A stretch of 64,000 nucleotides of DNA. Origin: Micrococcaceae bacterium Sec5.1. GTDB taxonomy: Bacteria; Actinomycetota; Actinomycetes; Actinomycetales; Micrococcaceae. Shown here piece by piece: positions 16,641-24,604 of the stretch (position 1 is the stretch's first letter; each line of letters starts with the position of its first letter). Under the pieces are notes generated by a model. That model did not search any database. It worked only from the letters and a program-made list of their open reading frames with translations, and was not told the DNA's origin. The stretch is taken from assembly GCA_039636795.1 (NCBI GenBank), contig CP143430.1, forward strand, positions 4,588,001 to 4,652,000. The letters run 5' to 3'. The translations under genes were made by a program, and so were the position numbers.

Positions 16641-19520
16641 TTAGACGGGTGCAGTGGTGCGGTCGCGGAGGGCCAGGTAGATCTTGTCCCGGGCAATGGG
16701 CAGTTGGCCGAAGCGGATTCCAGTGGCGTTGCGGATGGCGTTGGCCAAAGCCGGTGCGACGGGGTTGAACGGGCTCTCGCTCATGGACTTGGCGCCGAGG
16801 GGCCCGGTGCTGTCGTTGGTAGTGGCGAAATAGACCTCGCTCCGCGGCACGTCCGCGAATGACGGAATGTGGTACTGCCGCAGGATATCCGTGGTGACGT
16901 GTCCGGCGTCGTCCACTTTCACTTCCTCGTACAGCACAGCACCAAGCGCCTGCGCGATACCGCCTTCGATCTGCCCACGACACTGCCGCGGGTTCACCAC
17001 AACGCCGGCATCTGCGGCCTGGACACTCTGCAGAATCCGCAGCTCACCCGTTCCCGTGTTAACAGCAACGCGGAAACCGTGGACATTGAACGCGACTGAC
17101 CGCGGCGTTCCTCCCCAGTTGCCGTCGGTGGTGAGCCGAACGCCTTGGAGACGGGCGGCGTCGTAAATTTCCTTGAGCGGAACCACGCGGTCGCCGCACT
17201 CCACAGCTCCGTCCACCAAGCGGCAATCAGTCAAAGCAGCCCCCGTCAGCGAAGCCGCAACGGTCTGGATCCTGGTGGCAAGCTCGAGAGCTGCGCCGAG
17301 CGTCGCCTTGCCGGCCACCACTGTCCCGGACGAACCGAACGCGCCGGTGTCGTGCTCCACGAGGTCCGTATCGGACTGACGGACGGTAATTTTTGAGGCG
17401 GCTGTCGCCAGCGCAGTAGCGGCGAGTTGCGCATGCACGGTTGTGGTGCCGTTCCCGAACTCTGCAGTACCGACGTCGACGGCGAACCTTCCGTCCGCTT
17501 CCAGGCTCACCCTGGTGTGGGCGAAGTGGCCGCGCGGCGGGACGGTATCGATCATGGAGAGGGCCGAGCCCTCACCGACGACCCAGTCGGGGCCGAGGTC
17601 CTCCAGGCCAGCGGCCCGGTAACGCTCCTTGCCCCGGTCCAGAGCGTCCCGGACCAAGGCCACGCACTGGTCCAAACCGTAGCTGCCGTAGTGAACGTCC
17701 TCCTCAGGTTCGGGCGTAGTAGACAACATGTGATCGCCTGGACGGACCATGTTCTTGAGCCGGAACTCGAGCGGATCCATGCCGATGCCGATGGCAAGTT
17801 CGTCGACGGCGGACTCGATCGCGAAGATCATCTGGCTCAACCCATACCCTCGGAAAGCACCAGCGGGAACGGTGTTGGTGTAGACGGCTTGGGCGTCCAC
17901 TTTCTTGTTGACGCATTTATAGACGGCCAGCGACTCGCCACAACCATGGAACATCACCCCGGGCGCATGGTTTCCGTAGGCGCCGGTGTTGGTGATGACG
18001 TCCAGTTGAAGGGCGGTCAGGTATCCGTCCCGGCTGGCTCCCGCCTTCAAGTGAATAGTGAAGGGGTGGCGCGTTGTGGTGGAGGTGAACTGTTCGGTCC
18101 GGGTGAACTCCACCTGCACAGGCCTCCGCAGCGCCAAGGCCGCGAGAGCCACAAGATCCTCGGTGAGGACCTCCTGCTTGCCGCCGAAACCGCCCCCGAC
18201 GCGGCCAGCCACCACGCGAACAGTCTCCTCCGGCAGGTTAAACAGTCGCATCAGGGTGCGCTTGACCAGGAAGGGAACCTGCGTGGAGGACCGGACAACC
18301 AGTCTGCCGTCCTCGTCCAGCCAGGCAATGGACGCGTGCGTTTCCATCGCGACGTGCTGAACCCTTTGCGTCTTGTACGTGTGCTCATGGATGAAGTCGG
18401 CTGCCGCAAAGCCGTCCGCCACGCTGCCCAGTTCGGCGTGGACCTCGGCCACCACGTTCTCTAGGGGCCGGGAAATTCTGGAGTAAACGCCGTCCTTGTC
18501 ACCATGGATTGCGGGGGCGCCGGGAACAATGGCCTCCTGGGGCGTGAACACCGGTTCCAAAAGCTCGTACTCCACAGCAAGCGCTCGGGTTCCGGCCTCC
18601 GCAGCACCAACAGATTCGGCCACAACAGCAGCTACGCGCTGGCCGATGAACCGCACCACGTTGTCCAGCACGCGGGTGTCATCGGGATCATCGGTGAAGT
18701 GTTCGTGCTGGGCCGTTGAGAACAACTGCGCTGGTGCATCTGCGTGCGTGAAAACAGCGACGACGCCAGGAACCGCCAGTGCCGCGGTCTTGTCGATGGA
18801 CACGATCCGGGCGTGCGGATGCGGTGAACGCAGGAGCTTGAGGTGCAGTAGTCCAGGCAGCTGCTCGGCCGGAACATCCAGCGTGTACCGGGCAGCTCCG
18901 GTAACCACGGCTTGGCCGGCGGGTGCGGGAACGTTGTCCCCGAGCTGGCCGGGAGTAGCTTCCACAGCCACGGGATGTCCGGCGGTGGGATTTCCGGCTG
19001 CAGGCTGTCCAGCTGCAGACTGTCCGGCTGCAGGCGATTGTGCCCCGGAAACGTCAGCTCCGGCGTCGTGCTTGTGCTCGACGCCATGACCGTCGCCGTG
19101 ACCGCACACCGCGTCAGCGATGGAGCGGTAACCGGTGCAACGGCACAGATTGCCCTTGAGGTTGCGGGGCAGGTTGGCGCGTTGCTCGTCGTCAAAAGTG
19201 GCTGCGGTCATGACCATGCCGGCGGTGCAGAAACCGCATTGGAAACCCTGGGCTTCGAGGAACTGCTCCTGCACAGGGTGAAGATTTTCGCCGGTGGAGA
19301 GACCTTCGATCGTGGTCACGGCTTTGCCCTCGGCGCGGACAGCCGGATAGATGCAGCTGTGGACGGGCGTGCCGTCGACGTGCACGGTGCAGGCGCCGCA
19401 GTCACCGCCGTCGCAGCCCTTCTTAACGCCGAAGTTTCCTTGTTCCCGGAGGAAAGTGCGCAGGCATTGGCCGGGGCGGGGTGTGGCCTGAGCGGCAGCG
19501 CCGTTGATCTCAATTGCCAT
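16641..19520 (-). CDS. Xanthine dehydrogenase-family fusion: [2Fe-2S] subunit plus molybdopterin subunit
   Basis: 959 residues. Residues 1-140 are an XdhC/CoxS-type iron-sulfur subunit with cysteines in CDGGDCGACTV, CGFCTAG and CRCTGY. A linker at about 143-200 is His-rich, then repeats AAGxP. From about 205 on is the molybdopterin-binding subunit (GAARYTLDV, GGGFGGKQE, PAGAFRGYG, NGTTTVHAQ, GSSGTVVAGK). It should oxidise hypoxanthine/xanthine to urate together with the FAD subunit just upstream, whose stop overlaps this start. Usually these two parts are separate genes. Purine substrate is inferred from the neighbours. Confidence 0.93.
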   Translation of the reverse strand: MAIEINGAAAQATPRPGQCLRTFLREQGNFGVKKGCDGGDCGACTVHVDGTPVHSCIYPAVRAEGKAVTTIEGLSTGENLHPVQEQFLEAQGFQCGFCTAGMVMTAATFDDEQRANLPRNLKGNLCRCTGYRSIADAVCGHGDGHGVEHKHDAGADVSGAQSPAAGQSAAGQPAAGNPTAGHPVAVEATPGQLGDNVPAPAGQAVVTGAARYTLDVPAEQLPGLLHLKLLRSPHPHARIVSIDKTAALAVPGVVAVFTHADAPAQLFSTAQHEHFTDDPDDTRVLDNVVRFIGQRVAAVVAESVGAAEAGTRALAVEYELLEPVFTPQEAIVPGAPAIHGDKDGVYSRISRPLENVVAEVHAELGSVADGFAAADFIHEHTYKTQRVQHVAMETHASIAWLDEDGRLVVRSSTQVPFLVKRTLMRLFNLPEETVRVVAGRVGGGFGGKQEVLTEDLVALAALALRRPVQVEFTRTEQFTSTTTRHPFTIHLKAGASRDGYLTALQLDVITNTGAYGNHAPGVMFHGCGESLAVYKCVNKKVDAQAVYTNTVPAGAFRGYGLSQMIFAIESAVDELAIGIGMDPLEFRLKNMVRPGDHMLSTTPEPEEDVHYGSYGLDQCVALVRDALDRGKERYRAAGLEDLGPDWVVGEGSALSMIDTVPPRGHFAHTRVSLEADGRFAVDVGTAEFGNGTTTVHAQLAATALATAASKITVRQSDTDLVEHDTGAFGSSGTVVAGKATLGAALELATRIQTVAASLTGAALTDCRLVDGAVECGDRVVPLKEIYDAARLQGVRLTTDGNWGGTPRSVAFNVHGFRVAVNTGTGELRILQSVQAADAGVVVNPRQCRGQIEGGIAQALGAVLYEEVKVDDAGHVTTDILRQYHIPSFADVPRSEVYFATTNDSTGPLGAKSMSESPFNPVAPALANAIRNATGIRFGQLPIARDKIYLALRDRTTAPV

Positions 19521-20445
19521 GGGAGGCCTCCTTCTGCGGGTTGTTCTGTGCGGGTTGCGTGGATGGTTGGGGCGAAGTGGCGTGCGGCGGCCAGAAATCG
19601 CCTGACACGGCCATTGACTCGCCCAGCAGCTCGGCCCGGATCTCCTCGGCCAGTTTGAACGTCATATCGCGACGCCACTCCGGGAACCCATGGATGTCAT
19701 CGTGGTACAGCGGCCAGGGAATGGAATCCCCGACGGCGTCAGCCAGCATCCCGGCGTCGGGAACCTGGCCGGCGGGGAACCGTAGTTGGACGGGCTTTTT
19801 GGTGGAGGCGGTGACCGTGATGACCAAACGGCCGTCGGGATCGAGGCGTCCGATGAGCAGCACGCCGGAGCGGCCAAGGTTACTCAGCGATAATCGCCGG
19901 AAGGCGACCCGTGCGGAGAGAGCCGAGGCTGGAAGGTGGATGCTGCGGAGCAACTCCCCCGGGGTCAGGACATTCTCCATGTCCCCGGTGACGAAATCGG
20001 CCACAGGTACTGTCCGGCTGGTGCCGTCGGGGCTCTGGATGGTTGCCGCGGCGTCGAGCCCGGCACACAGCGAAATCATGGGGCCAGCGGGCAAGGATGT
20101 GCAGATGTTGCCGCCCACCGTGGACATGTTCCAGATCTTGAAGGAGGCCACGAAGGAGTCGCAGCAAGGACGGATCAATGCCAGGCCGGGCCACTCACGG
20201 TTGGCTATTTCTGCGGACTGAGGCAAGGCGTACAGCTCGGCAACAGTGCAGGTTGCGGCGAGCTCAATGCCCTCATCGGTTACGGTAATGGCCTGCCAAT
20301 CCGCTTGGCCCAAATCAAGGAGCCGTTTGAGGACAGTGCTTCCGTAGGAGAAAAGGACAGTTCCTCCGGCGAGCCAGGCATCGCCGTCGCGCCATTGAGA
20401 AGGATCCGTGGTGGGAACCACGGCCTCGATGGTGTTCATGTCCAT
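19510..20445 (-). CDS. Xanthine dehydrogenase-family FAD-binding subunit
   Basis: 311 residues, medium FAD-binding subunit of a molybdenum hydroxylase. Motifs: WLAGGTVLFSYG (flavin-binding loop, residues 24-35), and FKIWNMSTVGGNICTSLPAGP, the second flavin motif. It carries electrons from the iron-sulfur clusters to NAD or another acceptor. Its start overlaps the end of XdhC by ten bases and its stop overlaps the fused subunit by eleven, a tight operon. The C-terminal tail is Pro/Gln-rich. Confidence 0.92.
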   Translation of the reverse strand: MDMNTIEAVVPTTDPSQWRDGDAWLAGGTVLFSYGSTVLKRLLDLGQADWQAITVTDEGIELAATCTVAELYALPQSAEIANREWPGLALIRPCCDSFVASFKIWNMSTVGGNICTSLPAGPMISLCAGLDAAATIQSPDGTSRTVPVADFVTGDMENVLTPGELLRSIHLPASALSARVAFRRLSLSNLGRSGVLLIGRLDPDGRLVITVTASTKKPVQLRFPAGQVPDAGMLADAVGDSIPWPLYHDDIHGFPEWRRDMTFKLAEEIRAELLGESMAVSGDFWPPHATSPQPSTQPAQNNPQKEASHGN

Positions 20446-21767
20446 GGGTCCTCCTGAGTGAGGTGTTGAGGTGCTGGGTGAATCGGCGCTGGGTGAATCG
20501 GTGCCGCGTGAATCGGGCCGGTGCTGTCCTTCAGCGAGGGGAAGCCGGTGGCAACGCGGCCTGGGGCGTTGGGACTGGGGACTTTGTGGCCGGCGCCTTT
20601 GGGGTCCGTGACTCTGTGGCTGGGGGCTCCCCGCTCGGCAATGATTTCCGCCGTAATGGAGATTGCGACTTCGGCCGGTGTCACTGCCCCAAGGTCTAAT
20701 CCGATCGGGGAGTGCAGCCGCTCGAGCGCTTCGGCGGGACTGCCGGCCTCGAGCAGGGCGTCAATCCGTTGCCGGTGGCTGCGACGCGAGCCCATCGCAC
20801 CGACGTAAGCCAGATCTAAACGGAGTGCTGTTTCAAGCAGGGGGATGTCGAACTTTGGATCGTGGGTCAGGACGCACACCACGGTCCGGGCGTCGACCCG
20901 TCCGGCCACTGCTTCGGCTTCCAGGTAGCGGTGCGGCCAGTCGGTGACCACCTGGTCCGCGCCAGCGAAACGGCCCTGCTGGGCAAACGCTGGCCGCGCA
21001 TCACACAGGGTGACGTTGTAGCCAAGCAACTGTCCGGCGGGGAGCAATGCGGCACCGAAATCATTGGCCCCGAAAATGAGCATCCGCGCTGCCGGCAAGC
21101 GGCTTTCCACGAACAGGGTGATGGGCTCGGGCTGGGTTACTTCTTCCGGGCCGGCCGAGGCCCACCTGTCCACGGTCACCCAGCCATCGATGCAGCCTTC
21201 GGGTGCTGCCAGCCGGACCAACCCGGTGCGTCCGCCTTGGAGCAGCGTCTCAACCTGGGCCGCCGCAGCCATCAAGGTGGCGGGATGGTCGCCCACCAAC
21301 CGCGCCAGTTGCGTTGATTCCATGGCGCGGAACCGAACAGGGTCATCAACGACCACCACTCCCCCTCCGCCACCGAGCCTGCGGATGAGGGCCAAGGCCG
21401 TGGGTTCGTTTGATACGGGCATGTCCAACAAGGCCATTTCGCCGGAATCGCTACCCAGTGGCTGGATGTGGACTTCCAGTTCTCCTCCACAGGTGAGTCC
21501 TGCGGCGAACGCGTCCTCGGCACTGTAGCCAAAAGACTCAAGGCGTGGGCCGCCGTCGCGCATTGCTTCCAAGGCTGCCTCAACGACGGCCCCTTCCACG
21601 CAACCGCCGGACAGGCTGCCCAGGATTTCGCCATGTTCGGAAACCATCATGGAAGTCCCCATGGGGCGCGGGACTGAGCCGCCGGTCCCTACGATCGTGG
21701 CCACAGCGCATCGTTGGCCAGAGACCGCAGTCCGCCAGCTGCCCAGTGAAGGCATCAGATCCAGCAT
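20436..21767 (-). CDS. XdhC/CoxI-family molybdenum cofactor insertion protein
   Basis: 443 residues. The N-terminal XdhC domain has VGTGGSVPRPMGTSM and GSLSGGCVEGAVVEAA; the C-terminal Rossmann domain has MLIFGANDFGAALLPAG and YVGAMGSRRSH. In known systems XdhC binds the cofactor, oversees its sulfuration and inserts it into xanthine dehydrogenase; the two structural subunits follow directly. A tail of IHPAP repeats extends beyond the family core and may be disordered or metal-binding. First gene of the xdh operon. Confidence 0.9.
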   Translation of the reverse strand: MLDLMPSLGSWRTAVSGQRCAVATIVGTGGSVPRPMGTSMMVSEHGEILGSLSGGCVEGAVVEAALEAMRDGGPRLESFGYSAEDAFAAGLTCGGELEVHIQPLGSDSGEMALLDMPVSNEPTALALIRRLGGGGGVVVVDDPVRFRAMESTQLARLVGDHPATLMAAAAQVETLLQGGRTGLVRLAAPEGCIDGWVTVDRWASAGPEEVTQPEPITLFVESRLPAARMLIFGANDFGAALLPAGQLLGYNVTLCDARPAFAQQGRFAGADQVVTDWPHRYLEAEAVAGRVDARTVVCVLTHDPKFDIPLLETALRLDLAYVGAMGSRRSHRQRIDALLEAGSPAEALERLHSPIGLDLGAVTPAEVAISITAEIIAERGAPSHRVTDPKGAGHKVPSPNAPGRVATGFPSLKDSTGPIHAAPIHPAPIHPAPQHLTQEDPWT

Positions 21768-22115
21768 GGCAACACGTCCTTTTTCCAGGTGTCCCGGCTG
21801 GGTGGCCCGGCCGGAGCAGTGCGCGATCTTGCCCTCATAATCTCATTTCCAGAAGGTGTTGAGGGGTAGTCGCGATTATTGAATAAGAGTTCATAGGAAC
21901 GGGGGCAAGGGCTTCATCTCCCTGCCCCCGTTCCCTGACGGAGCATCAGCACCCGTTCCTGAATCACCAGGGCCGCCGCCCGCCGTCGTGCCTGTTCCGG
22001 AGGTGCTGTTCGGGCAGGGACCACGACGACGGACGCCTATTCGTGCGGTGGGTGCGGATGGACCGCCGTTCGAAGTGCCGGATGTGGACCCGCCGGCGCG
22101 GGGTGGGGCTCCGGG
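21768..22115. other. Intergenic region between xdhC and the purine permease
   Basis: 348 bases. It holds a strong terminator for the permease (21896-21934) and a GC-rich stretch to 22115. An open plus-strand Pro-rich frame runs to 22118 but has no start codon or ribosome site; nothing convincing is coded. The promoter of the xdhC operon is presumably near 21870-21890 (AT-rich CGATTATTGAATAAGAG). Confidence 0.6.
21896..21934 (-). terminator. Terminator of the AzgA-type permease gene
   Basis: Arms GGAACGGGGGCAAGGG / CCCTGCCCCCGTTCC with one bulged A. It lies downstream of the minus-strand permease and separates guaD-permease from the xdhC operon. Confidence 0.7.
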
Positions 22116-23705
22116 CTAGACGCCCATCAAGGCGTTGATCGGGCCCCGTGCGAAGTAGATAATGAAGCCCGCCGTGACCACCCACATGAGCGGATGGACT
22201 TTCTTGGCCTTGCCCGATGCCGCGCTGATCACCGCGAAGGAGATGAACCCGACGCCGATGCCGTTGGCAATGGAGTAGGTCAGCGGCATGGTCACGATGG
22301 TGAGGAACGCCGGCAATGCGATGGCGAACTTGGTGAACTTGATCTCGCGGATCTGCGCCATCATCATCGCGCCCACCACCACCAGCGCTGCGGCAGCCAC
22401 TTCCAGCGGGACAACCGAAGTAAGCGGAGTGAAGAACATCGAACCCAGGAACAGCAGGCCGGTGACAACCGAGGCCAGGCCTGTGCGGGCGCCCTCGCCG
22501 ATTCCTGCTGCGGAGTCGATGTAGACGGTGTTGGACGAACCTGACGTCCCGCCACCCACCACTGCGCCCATGCCTTCAACGATGAAGGCAGACTTCAGCT
22601 TGGGGAACGTACCGTCCTTATGTGCCACGCCTGCGCTCTTGGCCAGGCCCGTCATGGTGCCCATGGCGTCGAAGAAGTTGGTGAACACCAGGGTGAAGAC
22701 CAGCATGGTCGCAGCCAGTCCGCCAATCCTTGCGAACGAACCAAAGAGATCGAACTGGCCTACCAGGCTGAGGTCCGGGACGGACATCAACTGGCTGGAC
22801 AGGATCGGCACGTTGAGGTGCCAGCCGCCGGGGTTATCGGCGGTGCCCGGACCAATGTGGAACACGGCCTCGGCTACAGCGGCGAGGACTGTTGTGGCGA
22901 CGATGCCAATCAACAGGCCGCCTTGGATCTTGCGTGCCACGAGGATACCCATGACCAGCAATCCGATGATGAAGACGAGAGTTGGGATGGAGGTGATGGA
23001 ACCATCCGTGCCGAGCTGGACCGGCGGGCCGCCCTTGGTGGGGCGGACAAAGCCGGAGTCGACGAAGCCGATGAAGGCGATGAACAGGCCGATACCAACG
23101 GTGATGGCGGCCTTGAGTTCCTTGGGGACTGCCTTGAAGATCGCCGTCCGGGCACCGGTGGCGCCGAAAAGGACGATCAGGATGCCGTTGATGACCACCA
23201 GGCCCATGGCTTCTGGCCATGTGACTTCCTGGATGACAGCTACGGCGAGGAAGGAATTGATGCCCAGGCCGGCTGCGAGGCCGAAGGGCAGGTTGGCCAC
23301 AAGTCCGAAGACGATGGTCATGACGCCAGCGGTCAGGCCAGTCACTGCGCCCACCTGTGCTGCCGAGAGCCAGCCGCCCGCCACATCCACCGGGGCGTTG
23401 TCTGCCGAGAATCCGCCCAGGATGAGCGGGTTGAGGATGACGATATACGCCATGGTGAAGAAGGTGACCAAGCCGCCGCGGAATTCTCGGGCCAGCGTGG
23501 AGCCACGCTTGGTGATCTGGAAGAACTTGTCCAGGAAGGAGTTCGACACCGGGGGCTTCTTGTTACCATCTGCCAGGCCGGTTGCCGTGTGCTTTGCCGT
23601 TGCCGCTGTGGGCTCTGCGCTCTTGCCTCCGTTGGGGAGGAGCACAGCCTGCTTTTCAGCTGCTGTCTGCATTTCTGCGGGATCCAGGATTGTCATGTCA
23701 GCCAC
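22116..23705 (-). CDS. NCS2-family purine permease, AzgA type
   Basis: 529 residues, about 12-14 membrane helices. A cytoplasmic N-terminal tail of some 50 residues precedes REFRGGLVTFFTMAYIVILNP, the family start, followed by GLAAGLGINSFLAV and GGGTSGSSNTVYIDSAAGIGEGARTGLAS. The AzgA group imports hypoxanthine, adenine and guanine by proton symport. It lies five bases downstream of guanine deaminase on the same strand, so guanine uptake and deamination are coupled. The start may be GTG 23705 or ATG 23696. Confidence 0.93.
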   Translation of the reverse strand: MADMTILDPAEMQTAAEKQAVLLPNGGKSAEPTAATAKHTATGLADGNKKPPVSNSFLDKFFQITKRGSTLAREFRGGLVTFFTMAYIVILNPLILGGFSADNAPVDVAGGWLSAAQVGAVTGLTAGVMTIVFGLVANLPFGLAAGLGINSFLAVAVIQEVTWPEAMGLVVINGILIVLFGATGARTAIFKAVPKELKAAITVGIGLFIAFIGFVDSGFVRPTKGGPPVQLGTDGSITSIPTLVFIIGLLVMGILVARKIQGGLLIGIVATTVLAAVAEAVFHIGPGTADNPGGWHLNVPILSSQLMSVPDLSLVGQFDLFGSFARIGGLAATMLVFTLVFTNFFDAMGTMTGLAKSAGVAHKDGTFPKLKSAFIVEGMGAVVGGGTSGSSNTVYIDSAAGIGEGARTGLASVVTGLLFLGSMFFTPLTSVVPLEVAAAALVVVGAMMMAQIREIKFTKFAIALPAFLTIVTMPLTYSIANGIGVGFISFAVISAASGKAKKVHPLMWVVTAGFIIYFARGPINALMGV

Positions 23706-23710
23706 CGGCC

Positions 23711-24205
23711 CTAGTAATCAATCCTGGAATCAAGCGTGTTCCATGTGGTGAACGGCTGGAGGGCCGCCGGAGCCTGGGGGTCGCCCAGTTCCAGCTTGGC
23801 TACCGGCATCAGCGCGTCCCGGTTGTCGTTCTCGAAGAACTCGTAGAAGACGGCGTCATCGAAGCCAACGGATGCGGCGTCGTGACGGTCTGCGGCAAAG
23901 AACACGCGGTCAACGCGTGCCCAGAGTGCGGAGGCCAGGCACATGGGGCATGGCTCGCAACTGGTGTAGAGGGTTGCTCCGCTCAAATCGAAGGTTCCCA
24001 GTTCGCGGCAGGCGTTACGGATGGCCGTGACTTCTGCGTGTGCGGTGGGATCGTTCGTGGCGGTGACGCGGTTGACGCCTTGGAAGGCTTGTCCATCCGC
24101 GGTAACAATGACGGCGCCGAAGGGGCCACCACTGTTGAGGACATTGGCTGTTGCCAGCTCAATGGTTTTGGCCAGGAATTGCTCGGCCGTGACGGTTGTA
24201 CTCAT
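23711..24205 (-). CDS. guaD: Guanine deaminase, cytidine-deaminase fold
   Basis: 164 residues. Zinc site HAE (PTAHAEVTAIRNAC, near residue 58) and PCxxC (TSCEPCPMCLASALWA, near 88); the C-terminus TTWNTLDSRIDY matches Bacillus GuaD. Converts guanine to xanthine, the substrate of the downstream xanthine dehydrogenase. Followed by the AzgA-type permease. AGGAAG lies seven bases before the ATG but is held in an 8-bp hairpin, hinting at translational control. A tRNA or cytosine deaminase is less likely because of the C-terminal motif and the operon. Confidence 0.9.
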   Translation of the reverse strand: MSTTVTAEQFLAKTIELATANVLNSGGPFGAVIVTADGQAFQGVNRVTATNDPTAHAEVTAIRNACRELGTFDLSGATLYTSCEPCPMCLASALWARVDRVFFAADRHDAASVGFDDAVFYEFFENDNRDALMPVAKLELGDPQAPAALQPFTTWNTLDSRIDY

Positions 24206-24210
24206 GTTGC

Positions 24211-24330
24211 GACTTCCTTAGTGCTGAGGAAGCCAGGTGACCTGTTGGGGGGCGCTACGGAACGGAGCTCCAGTTAGCTTGGTTACCAGGCTTCAGCATG
24301 TGCGATGAAGGTTAAGTTGCGCCTGGTAGA
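24211..24330 (-). promoter_or_regulatory. Candidate structured 5' leader of guaD
   Basis: Read on the minus strand: a nested hairpin with arms TACCAGGC/GCCTGGTA (24321-24328 and 24284-24291) and inner TTCA/TGAA; a GCTA...TAGC element around GGAGCTCC (24254-24278); the palindrome CAGGTGACCTG (24234-24244); finally CTTCCT/AGGAAG (24213-24232), which encloses the Shine-Dalgarno. I do not recognise a known riboswitch class. Confidence 0.35.
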
Positions 24331-24417
24331 TAGCTTCCCGAGGTCCGGGTGCCCGCCTTTGGCAGTTAGAGCGTAGCATCAGATTTGTGAGCCGCACCAT
24401 AGTTTTTTGAAAATTTA

Positions 24418-24434
24418 ATTTCGTCATACGAAAT
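24418..24434. promoter_or_regulatory. Operator candidate in the guaD divergent region
   Basis: ATTTCGTCATACGAAAT, 6-bp perfect arms around TCATA. It lies in the AT-rich centre of the divergent region. Its right half (TACGAAA) resembles sequences before aceE and malic enzyme. Confidence 0.45.
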
Positions 24435-24604
24435 CTTGGGGTGGCGACCGGATGTGACCGTGAGACGCCTGCGGGCGTTGACGGCCGCCGTCGTGCGTCT
24501 TACGCTTTTCGGACCGGACGCACTTGTTGGCTTCCGGCTCCTGGATCAGCAGACAGGGCCTAACTGAGCTGGAACGCATACATGCCGACCAGACAAGGAC
24601 CCTC

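Larger units (their letters stand above)
24206..24604. other. Divergent intergenic region between guaD and the 8-oxoguanine-deaminase-like gene
   Basis: 399 bases. The part next to guaD (24210-24330) is rich in inverted repeats that could fold in the guaD leader. The middle (24405-24434) is AT-rich and contains a 17-bp palindrome, the likely control point for both directions. The part next to the plus-strand gene has AGACGC/GCGTCT arms (24463-24500). No gene is seen. Confidence 0.6.

Noticed and set aside
21890..22118. Pro-rich plus-strand open frame
   Set aside because: No start codon, no ribosome site and begins inside a terminator hairpin; at most a decayed fragment.
22528..23751. A 407-codon plus-strand frame opposite the AzgA-type permease
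   Set aside because: Met/Pro/Thr/Arg-rich nonsense typical of reversed membrane-protein codons.
24231..24250. AGCCAGGTGACCTG resembling the B12 box of cobalamin riboswitches
   Set aside because: Faces the wrong way for guaD, lacks the rest of the aptamer, and is itself a simple palindrome.
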